A DNA stretch of 64,000 nt, taken from the NCBI RefSeq assembly GCF_007828865.1, contig NZ_VIVK01000003.1, positions 186,001-250,000 on the forward strand. Reading direction: 5' to 3'. The stretch's first letter is position 1, and each line of letters starts with the position of its first letter. Shown one piece after another: positions 47,583 to 56,866 of the stretch. The position numbers and the translations under genes were made by a program. The DNA comes from Kribbella amoyensis (GTDB lineage Bacteria > Actinomycetota > Actinomycetes > Propionibacteriales > Kribbellaceae). Below the pieces are notes generated by a model. It made no database searches and had not been told where the DNA came from. It saw only the letters and a list, made by a program, of their open reading frames with translations.

Positions 47583-48998
47583 TCAGGCCAGGCGTTCGGC
47601 GTGGTTGGTGGCGCGGGTGCGGAGTTCGGTGAGTTGGTCGGCGACTCGGGCTTGGGCTGTGCCGCCTCGGCTGTTGCGGGAGGCGATGGAGCCTTCGACG
47701 CTCAGGACGGACCGGACTTCGGGGGTCAGGTCCGGGGAGATGGCCGCCAGGTCCTCGTCGGTCAGATCCCACAGCTCGATGCCGCGCTTCTCGCAGGCCT
47801 GGACGCAGGCGCCGGCGAGTTCGTGGGCGACGCGGAACGGGACCTTCTGGCGGACCAGCCACTCGGCGATGTCGGTCGCCAGCGAGAATCCCTGCGGGGC
47901 CAGTTCGGCCAGGCGTTCGGTGTCGAAGCGCAGCGTCCGGATCATCCCGGTGAACGCGGGCAGCAGGACCTCGAGGGTGTCGACGGAGTCGAAGACCGGC
48001 TCCTTGTCCTCCTGCAGGTCCCGGTTGTACGCCAGCGGCTGGGCCTTCAGCGTCGCCAGCAGGCCGGTCAGGTTGCCGATCAGCCGGCCGGACTTGCCGC
48101 GGGCCAGTTCGGCGATGTCCGGGTTCTTCTTCTGCGGCATGATGCTCGACCCGGTGGAGAACGCGTCGTCCAGGACGACGAAGCCGAACTCCTTCGTCGC
48201 CCAGATGATCACCTCTTCGGCCTGCCGGGACAGGTCGACGCCGATCTGCGCGGTGACGAAGGCGAACTCGGCGACGAAGTCCCGGGCCGCGGTGCCGTCG
48301 ATCGAGTTCGGTGACGAGTTCGTGAAGCCGAGCTCGGTCGCGACGTACTGCGGGTCCAGGCCGAGTGACGATCCGGCCAGCGCGCCCGACCCGTACGGCG
48401 AGTCGGCGGCGACGCGGGCGTCCCACTCGGCGAGCCGGTCGAGGTCGCGGATCAGCGGCCAGGCATGGGCGAGGAGTTGGTGGGACAGCAGTACCGGCTG
48501 GGCGTGCTGCAGGTGGGTCCGGCCGGGCATCGCGGCACCGAGGTGCTGCTCGGCCTGGTCCGCGAGGGTGTTCACCTGGTCGAGGACGAGCCGGGCGATG
48601 ATCCGGCCGTGGTCGCGCAGGTAGCTCTTGAACAACGTGGCGACCTGGTCGTTCCGGGACCGGCCGGCCCGCAGCCGCCCACCGAGCTCGGGACCGAGCC
48701 GCTCCACCAGTCCGCGTTCGAGCGCGGTGTGGACGTCCTCGTCGCCGTCGGCCGGCAGGAACTTCCCGGCCAGCACGTCGGCCAGCAACTGGTCGAGCCC
48801 GGCCAGCATCCCGGTCAGGTCGTCGTCGGTCAGCAGCCCGGCCCGGTGCAGCACCTTGGCATGCGCCTTCGAGCCGGCGATGTCGTACGGCGCCAGCCGC
48901 CAGTCGAAGTGGGTGGACTTGCTCAGCGCCGCCAGGGCGTCGGCCGGTCCACCGCTGAACCGGCCACCCCACAGGGCAGCACTCTCTCCCGCGCTCAT
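47583..48998 (-). CDS. argH: Argininosuccinate lyase
   Basis: 471 residues. The fumarase/aspartase-superfamily signature GSSIMPQKKNPD is near residue 277, with RSRNDQVAT near 113 and GRTHLQHAQP near 158 holding catalytic residues. It cleaves argininosuccinate to arginine and fumarate, the last step of arginine synthesis. ATG at 48998. It is the last gene of the arg operon, 43 bp after argR. argG is not in the window. Confidence 0.96.
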   Translation of the reverse strand: MSAGESAALWGGRFSGGPADALAALSKSTHFDWRLAPYDIAGSKAHAKVLHRAGLLTDDDLTGMLAGLDQLLADVLAGKFLPADGDEDVHTALERGLVERLGPELGGRLRAGRSRNDQVATLFKSYLRDHGRIIARLVLDQVNTLADQAEQHLGAAMPGRTHLQHAQPVLLSHQLLAHAWPLIRDLDRLAEWDARVAADSPYGSGALAGSSLGLDPQYVATELGFTNSSPNSIDGTAARDFVAEFAFVTAQIGVDLSRQAEEVIIWATKEFGFVVLDDAFSTGSSIMPQKKNPDIAELARGKSGRLIGNLTGLLATLKAQPLAYNRDLQEDKEPVFDSVDTLEVLLPAFTGMIRTLRFDTERLAELAPQGFSLATDIAEWLVRQKVPFRVAHELAGACVQACEKRGIELWDLTDEDLAAISPDLTPEVRSVLSVEGSIASRNSRGGTAQARVADQLTELRTRATNHAERLA

Positions 48999-49041
48999 GC
49001 CTTCGATCCTCTCAGCGCACCCGGCCGGTGACGCGGGTGGG

Positions 49042-49569
49042 TCACTTGGTCTCGTCGTGTTTGGCGTCGCTCCGGGCCGCCAGGGCCAGGAAGCGGGCGG
49101 CCAGCGCCTCGCCGCCGGTGGGGTTGCGGGACACGACCATCACCGTGTCGTCCCCCGCGATGGTGCCGAGCACGTCGTCCAGACCGACATGGTCGATCGC
49201 GGACGCGAAGTACTGCGCGGCGCCCGGCGGGGTCCGCAGGATCACCAGGTTCGCACTGCCCTCGGCCGACACCAGCAGCTCGGACGCGACCCGGGCGAGC
49301 CGGGCCTCGAACGCGGCCGCCTCGCCGGCGCGCGGAGTCCGGTCGCCGCCCTCCCCCGGTACGGCGTAGACCTGCTGGCCGGACGCGTCGCGGACCTTGA
49401 TCGCGCCGATCTCGACCAGATCCCGCGACAGCGTCGCCTGGCCGACGACGAGCCCGGCGGACGCCAGCAGCTCGGCCAGCTCGGTCTGGGAACGGACCGG
49501 CTGCCGGCCGAGCAGCTCGACGATGCGCTGCTGGCGCGCGGTCTTGGTGGTCGGGACGGCGATGCTCAT
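49042..49569 (-). CDS. argR: Arginine repressor
   Basis: 175 residues. N-terminal winged helix (about 10-75) with SQTELAELL and ATLSRDLVEIGAIKVR (recognition helix); C-terminal hexamerisation and arginine-binding domain (about 95-165) with the conserved GTIAGDDTVMVV. It represses arginine genes when arginine is abundant. The start at 49569 overlaps the argF stop as ATGA, so the repressor is made with the pathway enzymes it controls. Confidence 0.95.
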   Translation of the reverse strand: MSIAVPTTKTARQQRIVELLGRQPVRSQTELAELLASAGLVVGQATLSRDLVEIGAIKVRDASGQQVYAVPGEGGDRTPRAGEAAAFEARLARVASELLVSAEGSANLVILRTPPGAAQYFASAIDHVGLDDVLGTIAGDDTVMVVSRNPTGGEALAARFLALAARSDAKHDETK

Positions 49570-50498
49570 GCGGTGAAGTTCCTCGCCAGCAGCCAGGACA
49601 GCAACGCCTTCTGCGCGTGCAGCCGGTTCTCCGCCTCGTCCCAGACGACCGACTGCGGACCGTCGATGACGGCGGCGTCGATCTCCTTGCCCCGGTACGC
49701 CGGCAGGCAGTGCAGCACGATCGCGTCGGCGGCCGCCTTGCCCATCAGTTGCTCGGTCACCGCATACGGGACGAACGGCGCCTCCCGCTGCTCGGCCTCG
49801 AACTCCTGGCCCATCGAGACCCAGGTGTCGGTCGCGACCACGTCCGCGCCGTCGACCGCCTCCAACGGGTCCGCGGTCCAGCCGGCCGAACCACCCGTGG
49901 TCGCGGCGATCTCGACCGCCTTGGCCAGGATCGCGGCATCCGGCTGGTACTCGGCCGGCGAACCGATCACGACGTGCATGCCGGCCGTGACGCCGCCGAG
50001 CAGGTACGAGTGGGCCATGTTGTTCGCGCCGTCGCCGAGGTAGACGAGCTTCAGGCCGGCCGTCTTTCCCTTGTGCTGCCGGACGGTCAGCAGGTCGGCC
50101 AGGATCTGGCACGGGTGGAACTCGTCGGTGAGCGCGTTGATCACCGGGACCCGGGAGGCGCCGGCCATCTCGTCGATCCGGACCTGGCCCGCGGTCCGCC
50201 AGACGATCGCGCCGACCTGGCGGTCGAGGACGCGGGCGGTGTCCGCGATCGGCTCACCGCGGCCGAGCTGCGAGGTCTGCGCGTCGATGATCAGCGGGAC
50301 GCCGCCGAGCTCGGAGATGCCGACCGCGAACGAGATCCGGGTCCGGGTCGAGGTCTTGTCGAAGATCACCGCGACCGTCTGCGGACCGGCCAGCGGCTGG
50401 TGCCCGAACCGGTCGGTGCTGAGCTGCTGGGCCAGGGTCAGGACCTCGTCCTGTTCCACCGGGCTCAGGTCGTCGTCCCGGAGGAAGTGTCTGGTCAT
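49566..50498 (-). CDS. argF: Ornithine carbamoyltransferase
   Basis: 310 residues. Carbamoyl-phosphate loop DKTSTRTRISF (about residues 47-57), HPCQILADLLT near 129, and the ornithine-binding DTWVSMGQE and HCLPAYRGKEI motifs. It converts ornithine plus carbamoyl phosphate to citrulline. It overlaps argD and argR by 4 bp on either side (ATGA). Confidence 0.96.
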   Translation of the reverse strand: MTRHFLRDDDLSPVEQDEVLTLAQQLSTDRFGHQPLAGPQTVAVIFDKTSTRTRISFAVGISELGGVPLIIDAQTSQLGRGEPIADTARVLDRQVGAIVWRTAGQVRIDEMAGASRVPVINALTDEFHPCQILADLLTVRQHKGKTAGLKLVYLGDGANNMAHSYLLGGVTAGMHVVIGSPAEYQPDAAILAKAVEIAATTGGSAGWTADPLEAVDGADVVATDTWVSMGQEFEAEQREAPFVPYAVTEQLMGKAAADAIVLHCLPAYRGKEIDAAVIDGPQSVVWDEAENRLHAQKALLSWLLARNFTA

Positions 50499-51697
50499 GG
50501 AACCTCCACGGCGTCGAGCAGGGCTGGCAGCGCGGCGACGAAGCTGTCCGCGTCGGCCTTGGTCAGAATGTACGGCGGCGCGAGCCGGAGCGCATCGGGC
50601 ACCGGGTTGTTGACGATGAACCCGGCCTCCAGCGCGAGCGCGGTGACCTGGTCCGACACCGGCGCGGTGAGCTGGATCGCGAGCAGCATCCCCCGGCCCC
50701 GGACCCCGGCCACCAGCGGGTGATCAAGCGCTTGCACAGCCGCCGCGAGATGGTTGCCGACGGCACTCACGTTGGCGAGCAGGCCGTCCCGCTCGATCAC
50801 GGTGAGGACCGCGAGCCCGGCGATCGCGGCGACCGGGTTACCGCCGAAGGTGGTGCCGTGGTTGCCCGGCTGGAGCAGGTCCGCGGCCGGGCCGAAGCCC
50901 AGGCAGGCCCCGATCGGGATGCCGGCGCCGAGGCCCTTGGCCACCGTGACGAGGTCGGGCGTGATGCCGGAGTCGAAGTGCGCGAACCAGTCACCGGTCC
51001 GGCCGACCCCGGTCTGGATCTCGTCGATCCACAGCAGCGCGCCGTGCTGCTCGGTGATCTGCCGGGCGGACTGCAGGTAGCCGGCCGGCGGGACGACGAC
51101 ACCGTTCTCGCCCTGGATCGGTTCGAGGATCACGGCCGCCGTCTCGTCGTCGACCGCGGCGGCCAGCGCGGCCGCGTCGCCGTACGGGACGAAGGTGACG
51201 TCACCTGGCAGCGGCGCGAACTGTTCGCGGTACGCCGGTTTCCAGGTGACCGCGAGTGCGCCCATCGTGCGGCCGTGGAACGCGCCGACGGTGGAGACGA
51301 TCTTGGTCCGGCCGGTCCGCCGGGTGATCTTGAACGCGGCCTCGTTCGCCTCGGTGCCGGAGTTGGTGAAGAACACCTTGCCCTCGGCATCGAACAACGA
51401 CAGCAGCTTCTCCGCCAATGCGATCTGCGGCGCGGAGGCGAAGAAGTTCGACACATGGCCGAGCGTGGCGAGCTGGCTGGTGACCGCGGAGACGACGAAC
51501 GGGTGGGCGTGGCCGAGGCAGTTCACCGCGAGCCCGCCGAGCAGGTCGAGGTACTTGCGGCCGTCGGCGTCCCACAGGTACGCCCCCTCGCCGCGGACCA
51601 GGACGCGCTTGGGAGCGCCGAAGGTGTTCATCAGGGCGGCGGAGTACCGGTCGGTCAGCGCCGCACCCGAGCCGTCGACGGTGAGCAGTTCGGTCAT
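50495..51697 (-). CDS. argD: Acetylornithine aminotransferase
   Basis: 400 residues, class III PLP aminotransferase. VFFTNSGTEANEAAFK is near residue 109, the pyrophosphate/PLP region includes WIDEIQTGVGRTG near 220, and the PLP lysine lies in TVAKGLGAGIPIGA near 250. It transaminates N-acetylglutamate semialdehyde to N-acetylornithine. ATG at 51697 overlaps the argB stop as ATGA. Confidence 0.95.
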   Translation of the reverse strand: MTELLTVDGSGAALTDRYSAALMNTFGAPKRVLVRGEGAYLWDADGRKYLDLLGGLAVNCLGHAHPFVVSAVTSQLATLGHVSNFFASAPQIALAEKLLSLFDAEGKVFFTNSGTEANEAAFKITRRTGRTKIVSTVGAFHGRTMGALAVTWKPAYREQFAPLPGDVTFVPYGDAAALAAAVDDETAAVILEPIQGENGVVVPPAGYLQSARQITEQHGALLWIDEIQTGVGRTGDWFAHFDSGITPDLVTVAKGLGAGIPIGACLGFGPAADLLQPGNHGTTFGGNPVAAIAGLAVLTVIERDGLLANVSAVGNHLAAAVQALDHPLVAGVRGRGMLLAIQLTAPVSDQVTALALEAGFIVNNPVPDALRLAPPYILTKADADSFVAALPALLDAVEVP

Positions 51698-52614
51698 GAC
51701 GGAATCACCTGGGTCCCGTTCCCCTCGTCGGTGAAGATCTCCAGCAGCAGCGAGTGCGGTACCCGGCCGTCGATCACGGTCGCCCGGGACACGCCGGACT
51801 GGACCGCGCGCAGGCAGGCCTCCATCTTCGGCACCATCCCGGCCGCCAGGGTCGGCAGCAGCTCGGCCAGTTCGGCGGTGTCGATCTGGGTGACGATCTC
51901 GTCGCTCTCGGGCCAGTTCCGGTACAACCCGGCCACGTCGGTCAGGACGACCAGCTTCTCGGCGCCGAGCGCAACCGCGAGCGCGGACGCGGCGGTGTCG
52001 GCGTTCACGTTGTGCGCCTGGCCGTCCTCGTCCGGCGCGATCGTGGACACCACCGGGATCCGGCCGGCGTCGATCAGGTCGACCACCGCCTCGGGCCGGA
52101 CGTCGACCACGTCGCCGACCAGGCCGATGTCGACCGACTCGCCGTCGACGGTGGCGGTCCGGCGTTCGGCGGTGAACAGGCCGGCGTCCTCGCCGGACAT
52201 GCCGACCGCGAATGGGCCGTGCGCGTTCAGCAGGCCGACCAGCTCGCGGCCGACCTTGCCGACCAGGACCATGCCGACGACGTCCATCGCCTCCGGCGTG
52301 GTCACCCGCAGGCCGCCGCGGAACTCGCTGTCGATGCCGAGCCGGGCCAGCATGTCGCTGATCTGCGGCCCGCCGCCGTGCACGACGACGACCCGGACAC
52401 CGCAGTGCCGCAGGAACACGATGTCGGAGGCGAACGCCTGCTTGAGCTCGTCGTCGACCATCGCGTTGCCGCCGTACTTGACCACGATCGTCTTGCCGTG
52501 GAACTGCTCCAGCCAAGGCAGCGCCTCGGTCAGGACGGCCGCCTTCTCGACGGCGGTGGCGTGCGGGTGGTTGGTGGACCCGTCGGGATCGGTGGGGACT
52601 TCCAGCGCGGTCAT
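51694..52614 (-). CDS. argB: Acetylglutamate kinase
   Basis: 306 residues of the amino-acid kinase family. VVKYGGNAM near residue 45, VVVHGGGPQI near 77, the substrate region GLRVTTPEAMDVV near 100 and NVNADTAASALA near 193. It phosphorylates N-acetylglutamate and is usually the feedback-inhibited step; an N-terminal extension of about 30 residues could take part in arginine-sensing hexamers. ATG at 52614, ATGA overlap with argJ. Confidence 0.95.
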   Translation of the reverse strand: MTALEVPTDPDGSTNHPHATAVEKAAVLTEALPWLEQFHGKTIVVKYGGNAMVDDELKQAFASDIVFLRHCGVRVVVVHGGGPQISDMLARLGIDSEFRGGLRVTTPEAMDVVGMVLVGKVGRELVGLLNAHGPFAVGMSGEDAGLFTAERRTATVDGESVDIGLVGDVVDVRPEAVVDLIDAGRIPVVSTIAPDEDGQAHNVNADTAASALAVALGAEKLVVLTDVAGLYRNWPESDEIVTQIDTAELAELLPTLAAGMVPKMEACLRAVQSGVSRATVIDGRVPHSLLLEIFTDEGNGTQVIPS

Positions 52615-53813
52615 GAGGAGTAGGCCGAGTTCTCTTCGACGTAGGCGTGGGACAGGTCGGTGGTGAGCACGGTCGCGGACGCGTCGCCGGCGTGCAGGTC
52701 GATCACGACGTCGATCTCCGGGCCGCTCAGGTCGGCCTCGGACCGGTCGACACCCTTGCCACCGGCCACACAGATCGCCGCGCCGTTCAGGGTGATGTCG
52801 AGCAGCTGCGGGTCGAACACGGTGGGCGCGTTGCCGATCGCCATCGCGATCCGGCCCCAGTTCGGGTCGGAGGCGAAGAACGCGGTCTTGCAGAGGTTGT
52901 CCTGGGCAACCACCTTGGCGGCGGCGACCGCCTCGGCCTCGGTGGCGGCGTGCTGGACCGTGATGCTGACGTGCTTGGTGACGCCCTCGGCGTCGGCCTG
53001 CAGCTGCTTCACCAGGTCGGCTGCGAGCGTGGTCAGGGCGGCCTCGAACTCGTCCGGGCTGACGGTGACACCGGAGGCGCCGGAGCTGAGCAGGAGCACG
53101 GTGTCGTTCGTCGACGTACCACCGTCGACGTCGAGCCGGTTGAAGGTCTTGCCGACCGCGTTCCGGAGCGCGTGGTCGAGGTGCGGCTGGTCGACGATCG
53201 CGTCGGTGGTGATGGTGCTGAGCATGGTCGCCATGTTCGGCGCGCACATCCCGGCGCCCTTGGCGAACCCGCCGATGCTCCAGCCGTCCGGGTGGGTCAG
53301 GAACGCCTGCTTGGCCACGTTGTCCGTGGTCATCACCGCGGTCGCGGCGGCCAGACTGTGCTCCGGTCCCTCGCCCAGCGCGGCCACGGCCGCTTCGATG
53401 CCGGGGAGCAGCTTGTCCATCGGCAGCCGCTCACCGATCAGGCCGGTCGAGCACACCCCGATCTCGGCCGCTCCGACGCCGAGGACCTCGGCCAGCTTCT
53501 CGGCCGTCTTGTGGGTGTCCTGGAAGCCCTCCGGTCCGGTGCACGCGTTGGCGCCGCCGGAGTTGAGGACGACGGCCTTCAGCTTGCCGGCCGTGAGCAC
53601 CTGCTGGGACCACAGCACCGGGGCGGCCTTCACCTTGTTGGTGGTGAAGACGCCGGCGGCGACGTCGTGCGGGCCGTCGTTGACGACGACGGTGAGGTCC
53701 GGCTTGCCGGCCGGCTTGATCCCGGCGATCACCCCGGCCGCACGGAAGCCGGCCGGCGCGGTGACTCCGGCGCTCCGATCGACCTGGGTGGGCGGGGTGA
53801 CTGCGAGCGTCAC
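52611..53813 (-). CDS. argJ: Bifunctional ornithine acetyltransferase / N-acetylglutamate synthase
   Basis: 400 residues. The self-cleavage site is in NMATMLSTITTDA (nucleophile Thr about residue 195). NSGGANACTG near 99 and CSTGLIGERLP near 134 are family motifs. It recycles the acetyl group from acetylornithine to glutamate. GTG at 53813 overlaps the argC stop as GTGA; a longer open frame upstream runs through argC out of frame. Confidence 0.95.
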   Translation of the reverse strand: MTLAVTPPTQVDRSAGVTAPAGFRAAGVIAGIKPAGKPDLTVVVNDGPHDVAAGVFTTNKVKAAPVLWSQQVLTAGKLKAVVLNSGGANACTGPEGFQDTHKTAEKLAEVLGVGAAEIGVCSTGLIGERLPMDKLLPGIEAAVAALGEGPEHSLAAATAVMTTDNVAKQAFLTHPDGWSIGGFAKGAGMCAPNMATMLSTITTDAIVDQPHLDHALRNAVGKTFNRLDVDGGTSTNDTVLLLSSGASGVTVSPDEFEAALTTLAADLVKQLQADAEGVTKHVSITVQHAATEAEAVAAAKVVAQDNLCKTAFFASDPNWGRIAMAIGNAPTVFDPQLLDITLNGAAICVAGGKGVDRSEADLSGPEIDVVIDLHAGDASATVLTTDLSHAYVEENSAYSS

Positions 53814-54841
53814 GGGGCTACTCCTACGAGGGGAAGGGCCAGGGTCTCGTCGAGACCGGCGGCCAGGTTCATGCACTGCACGGCGGCGCCGGCGGTGCCC
53901 TTGGTGAGGTTGTCGAGGGCGGCCACGACGACGGCGCGGCCGGTGCGCTCGTCGAGGGTGACCTGGAGCTGCACGGTGTTCGCGCCGAGCGTGGCCTGCG
54001 TCTGCGGCCACTGTCCTTCGGGGAGTACGTGCACGAACGGCTCGTCGGCGTATGCCTGCGTGTACGTCTCGCGGAGCTGCTCGGCGGTGGTCCCGGCGGT
54101 GACGGGTGCGCTGCAGGTCGCGAGGATGCCGCGGGCCATCGGGGCGAGGACGGGGGTGAACGAGACGCTCACCGGCTGCTCGGTGACCTGGCCGAGGTTC
54201 TGCTCGATCTCCGGGGTGTGCCGGTGCACGCCGCCCACGCCGTACGCGGTGGCGGAGCCCATCACCTCGGCACCCATCAGGTACGCCTTCGGTCCCTTGC
54301 CCGCCCCGGACGTCCCGCTGACAGCGACCACCACCAGTTGGCCGCTGTCGACGAGACCCGCCTGGACCGCGGGGAGCAGGGCCAGGGTGGACACGGTGGG
54401 ATAGCAGCCCGGGACGGCGACCCTGTTCGCGCCGCGGAGCTTCTCCCGCTGCCCGGGGAGCTCGGGGAGTCCGTACGGCCAATGGCCGGCGTGCTTGCCA
54501 CCGTAGAACTCGATCCATGCTTCGGAGTCGGTCAGCCGGAAGTCCGCGCCGCAGTCGATCACGGTGACCTCGTCGCCGAGCTGCTCGGCGATCTCGGCGG
54601 ACTGTCCGTGCGGGAGGGCCAGGAACACCACGTCGTGGCCGGACAACGTCGCGGCGGACGTCTCTTCCAGGACCCGGCCGGCCAGCGGTGTCAGGTGTGG
54701 ATGATGCACTCCGAGCAGGCTGCCCGCGTTCCCACCCGCGGTCAGCGCCCCGATCTCCACCCCGGGGTGCGTCGACAGCAACCGGAGCAGCTCACCCCCG
54801 GCATACCCACTGGCACCAGCGACCGCGACCCTGAGCGTCAT
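53810..54841 (-). CDS. argC: N-acetyl-gamma-glutamyl-phosphate reductase
   Basis: 343 residues. NADP-binding GASGYAGGELLRLL (about 9-22), catalytic Cys in VPGCYPT (about 146) and the family segment GTSGAGKGPK near 178. It reduces acetylglutamyl phosphate to the semialdehyde. The ATG at 54841 is used. It has no ribosome site, but a promoter -10 lies only 7 bp upstream, which suggests a leaderless transcript. First gene of argCJBDFRH. Confidence 0.95.
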   Translation of the reverse strand: MTLRVAVAGASGYAGGELLRLLSTHPGVEIGALTAGGNAGSLLGVHHPHLTPLAGRVLEETSAATLSGHDVVFLALPHGQSAEIAEQLGDEVTVIDCGADFRLTDSEAWIEFYGGKHAGHWPYGLPELPGQREKLRGANRVAVPGCYPTVSTLALLPAVQAGLVDSGQLVVVAVSGTSGAGKGPKAYLMGAEVMGSATAYGVGGVHRHTPEIEQNLGQVTEQPVSVSFTPVLAPMARGILATCSAPVTAGTTAEQLRETYTQAYADEPFVHVLPEGQWPQTQATLGANTVQLQVTLDERTGRAVVVAALDNLTKGTAGAAVQCMNLAAGLDETLALPLVGVAP

Positions 54842-54877
54842 GTGAATGAGTATGTCATGGACTGAAAGAATATCCAA
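54842..54877 (-). promoter_or_regulatory. arg operon promoter with ARG-box-like operator
   Basis: On the minus strand TTGGAT (54872-54877), a 17-bp spacer and CATACT (54849-54854), then 7 bp to the argC ATG. Overlapping it are CATGACATACTCATTCAC and a second imperfect palindrome TGGATATTCTTTCAGTCCA, whose ATTCA-type half-sites resemble ARG boxes. This is where the ArgR encoded by the same operon would bind. Confidence 0.5.
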
Positions 54878-54944
54878 CATCCGTCCGCTCTGCGAGAGAC
54901 CGTACCCGGGCGCCGCTGGATCACTCCGGCTGTGACGCGGGTCA

Positions 54945-54971
54945 TGTCACACCCGGCCGGTGCGGGTTGTC
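54945..54971 (+). promoter_or_regulatory. ECF41-type promoter in front of the sigma-factor gene
   Basis: TGTCACA (54945-54951), a 16-bp spacer and TGTC (54968-54971). The published ECF41 target pattern is TGTCACA with a CGTC -10, so this differs by one base in the -10. It lies 28 bp before the preferred start at 55000, and suggests the sigma factor transcribes its own gene. Confidence 0.55.
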
Positions 54972-54999
54972 CGGAGAGGGAGCAAGCTGGAGGTACGTG

Positions 55000-55968
55000 A
55001 TGACTGTTCGGACTGTGCGAAGGTGTCGCCACAGTGATGCCGACCCTGACTTGGAGCGCGCGGTGACGGAGTACGCAGACACGTTGGCGGCCGAGTTCGC
55101 CGAGCGCCGCACGGTCCTGGTCGGCGCCGCGTACCGGGTGGTCGGCAGCGTGGTCGACGCGGAGGACGTGGTCCAGGAGGCGTGGCTGCGCTGGTCGGCG
55201 GCGGACCGCGGTGAGGTCCGGGACGTCCGCGCGTACCTGATCCGGATCACCACCCGGCTCGCGCTGAACCGGCTCCGCCAGCAGAAGTCGCGGCGGGAGC
55301 AGTACGTCGGGCCGTGGTTGCCCGAACCGATGATCGCGGCTCCGGCCGAGCAGGACCCGGCCGCCCTCGCGGAGCTGGCGGACTCGGTCTCGATGGCGAT
55401 GCTGGTCGTGCTCGAGACCTTGTCGCCGCTGGAGCGCGCGACCTTCGTCCTGCGCGAGGTGTTCGACCTGCCGTTCAGCGAGATCGCGGAAACCCTCGGG
55501 CGCTCCGAGGCGGCGGTCCGCCAACTCGCGCATCGGGCCCGCGCGCATGTGCATGCACGCCAGCCGCGGCATCAGGTGGACAAGGAGCGGCACGGCAAGG
55601 TGACCGAGCAGTTCCTGCGGGCGGCGTGGAGCGGCGACGTCCAGGAAGTGGTGTCGTTGCTCGCACCTGACGTCGTCCTGGTCAGCGACGGCGGCGGCAA
55701 GAAGAGCGCCGCGTTGCGCCCGCTGCACGGCGCGGAGAAGATCGCCCGCTGGCTGGTCGCGATCGCCACCGACGAGGACCAGGCGGCCCTGTTCGAGATG
55801 CGCCGGATGGTGGTCAACGGCGAGTTGGCCTTCGTCGCGTACGACGGTGACGAGGTGGACAGCGTCGGCTACTTCGACCTCGACGAAGCCGGCCTGATCA
55901 GCACCATCTACGTCGTCCGCAACCCCGACAAGCTCACCGGCATCCCGACCCGCGACCAACTCGGCTGA
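55000..55968 (+). CDS. ECF41-family RNA polymerase sigma factor (SigJ-like)
   Basis: 322 residues. Sigma-2 region (about 38-100: VVDAEDVVQEAWLRW), sigma-4 (about 130-190: TLSPLERATFVLREVF then FSEIAETLGRSEAAVRQLAHRAR), then a fused SnoaL-like C-terminal domain (about 205-320). Hallmarks of ECF41 are present: WLPEP in the linker, DGGGK near 242 and NPDKL near 310. In this group the C-terminal extension replaces an anti-sigma factor. The ATG at 55000 follows GGAGGTACGTG; a GTG at 55063 also fits the usual family start. The typical neighbouring COE enzyme gene is not present. Confidence 0.9.
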   Translation: MTVRTVRRCRHSDADPDLERAVTEYADTLAAEFAERRTVLVGAAYRVVGSVVDAEDVVQEAWLRWSAADRGEVRDVRAYLIRITTRLALNRLRQQKSRREQYVGPWLPEPMIAAPAEQDPAALAELADSVSMAMLVVLETLSPLERATFVLREVFDLPFSEIAETLGRSEAAVRQLAHRARAHVHARQPRHQVDKERHGKVTEQFLRAAWSGDVQEVVSLLAPDVVLVSDGGGKKSAALRPLHGAEKIARWLVAIATDEDQAALFEMRRMVVNGELAFVAYDGDEVDSVGYFDLDEAGLISTIYVVRNPDKLTGIPTRDQLG

Positions 55969-56028
55969 AAGACCCCCTCGTTGCCGCGTCGGTCGTTGCC
56001 TGGTGCACTGGGGTGGAGGGGGGTCGCG

Positions 56029-56832
56029 ATGACGACTGACGAGGTACGCACGCGGAACAGAGCGGTCTGGGCGGCGGGGAGCTGGGACGACATCGCCGAA
56101 CTGGTCAAGGGGGTCGGGCCGAAGCTGCTCGACCTGGCCGAGGTGGATCCAGGGATGGAAGTCCTGGACGTCGCCTGCGGGTCCGGGAGCTCGGTCGCTG
56201 TCCCGGCGGCGGAACGCGGAGCGCGGGTGGTGGGTTCGGACCTCACCCCGGAGCACTTCGACGCGGCCGAGCGGCGGGCGACGGCGGCCGGCGTCGTCGT
56301 CGAGTGGGTCGAGGCCGACGCCGAGGACCTGCCGTTCGAGGACGGCCGGTTCGACCGGGTGCTCTCCACCTTCGGGCACATGTTCGCGCCCGACCAGGAC
56401 CGCGCCGGCGCCGAACTGGTCCGGGTCTGCAAGCCCGGCGGTTCGATCGCGTTGGCGACCTGGACACCGGACGGGTACGGCACCGCACTGCTCGACGTGA
56501 TCGGCCGGCATCTTCCGCCCGCACCGGGGAGCCGGTCGCCCGGGCGCTGGGGTGATCCGGACGAGGTCCGGCGGCTGCTGCCCGGGCTGGAGCTCACGTT
56601 CCACCGGGACCAGGTGGACTTCCGGGCGCCGTCGGTCGACGAGTTCGCCCGGTTCTACGACGAGAAGTTCGGCCCGTTGGTGATGGCCCGGCAGGCGCTC
56701 GGCCCCGGCTGGCCGGCGTTGCGGGACGACGTGCTCGCCTTCGACCGGGCCTGCAACACCGCGTCCGACGGCTCCTTGCACATCGTCGGCGAGTACCTCG
56801 TCACCCTCGGCGTGAAGCCGGCGACCGGTTAG
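56029..56832 (+). CDS. Class I SAM-dependent methyltransferase
   Basis: 267 residues. SAM-binding motif I VLDVACGSGSSVAVPAA near residue 45, acidic SDLTPEHFDAAE near 70, motif with EADAEDLPFEDGRFD near 95, and the C-terminal half of UbiE/COQ5-like methyltransferases. GGAGGGGGG precedes the ATG at 56029. Substrate not deducible. It follows the ECF41 gene by 60 bp and may be cotranscribed with it. Confidence 0.82.
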   Translation: MTTDEVRTRNRAVWAAGSWDDIAELVKGVGPKLLDLAEVDPGMEVLDVACGSGSSVAVPAAERGARVVGSDLTPEHFDAAERRATAAGVVVEWVEADAEDLPFEDGRFDRVLSTFGHMFAPDQDRAGAELVRVCKPGGSIALATWTPDGYGTALLDVIGRHLPPAPGSRSPGRWGDPDEVRRLLPGLELTFHRDQVDFRAPSVDEFARFYDEKFGPLVMARQALGPGWPALRDDVLAFDRACNTASDGSLHIVGEYLVTLGVKPATG

Positions 56833-56866
56833 GCTACTTGCAACTCGGTCGCATCTGGGAGGGCCT

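Noticed and set aside
46861..48972. A 703-codon minus-strand frame crossing argH and the tandem repeats
   Set aside because: Out of frame with argH, and its tail is translated repeat array; no protein features.
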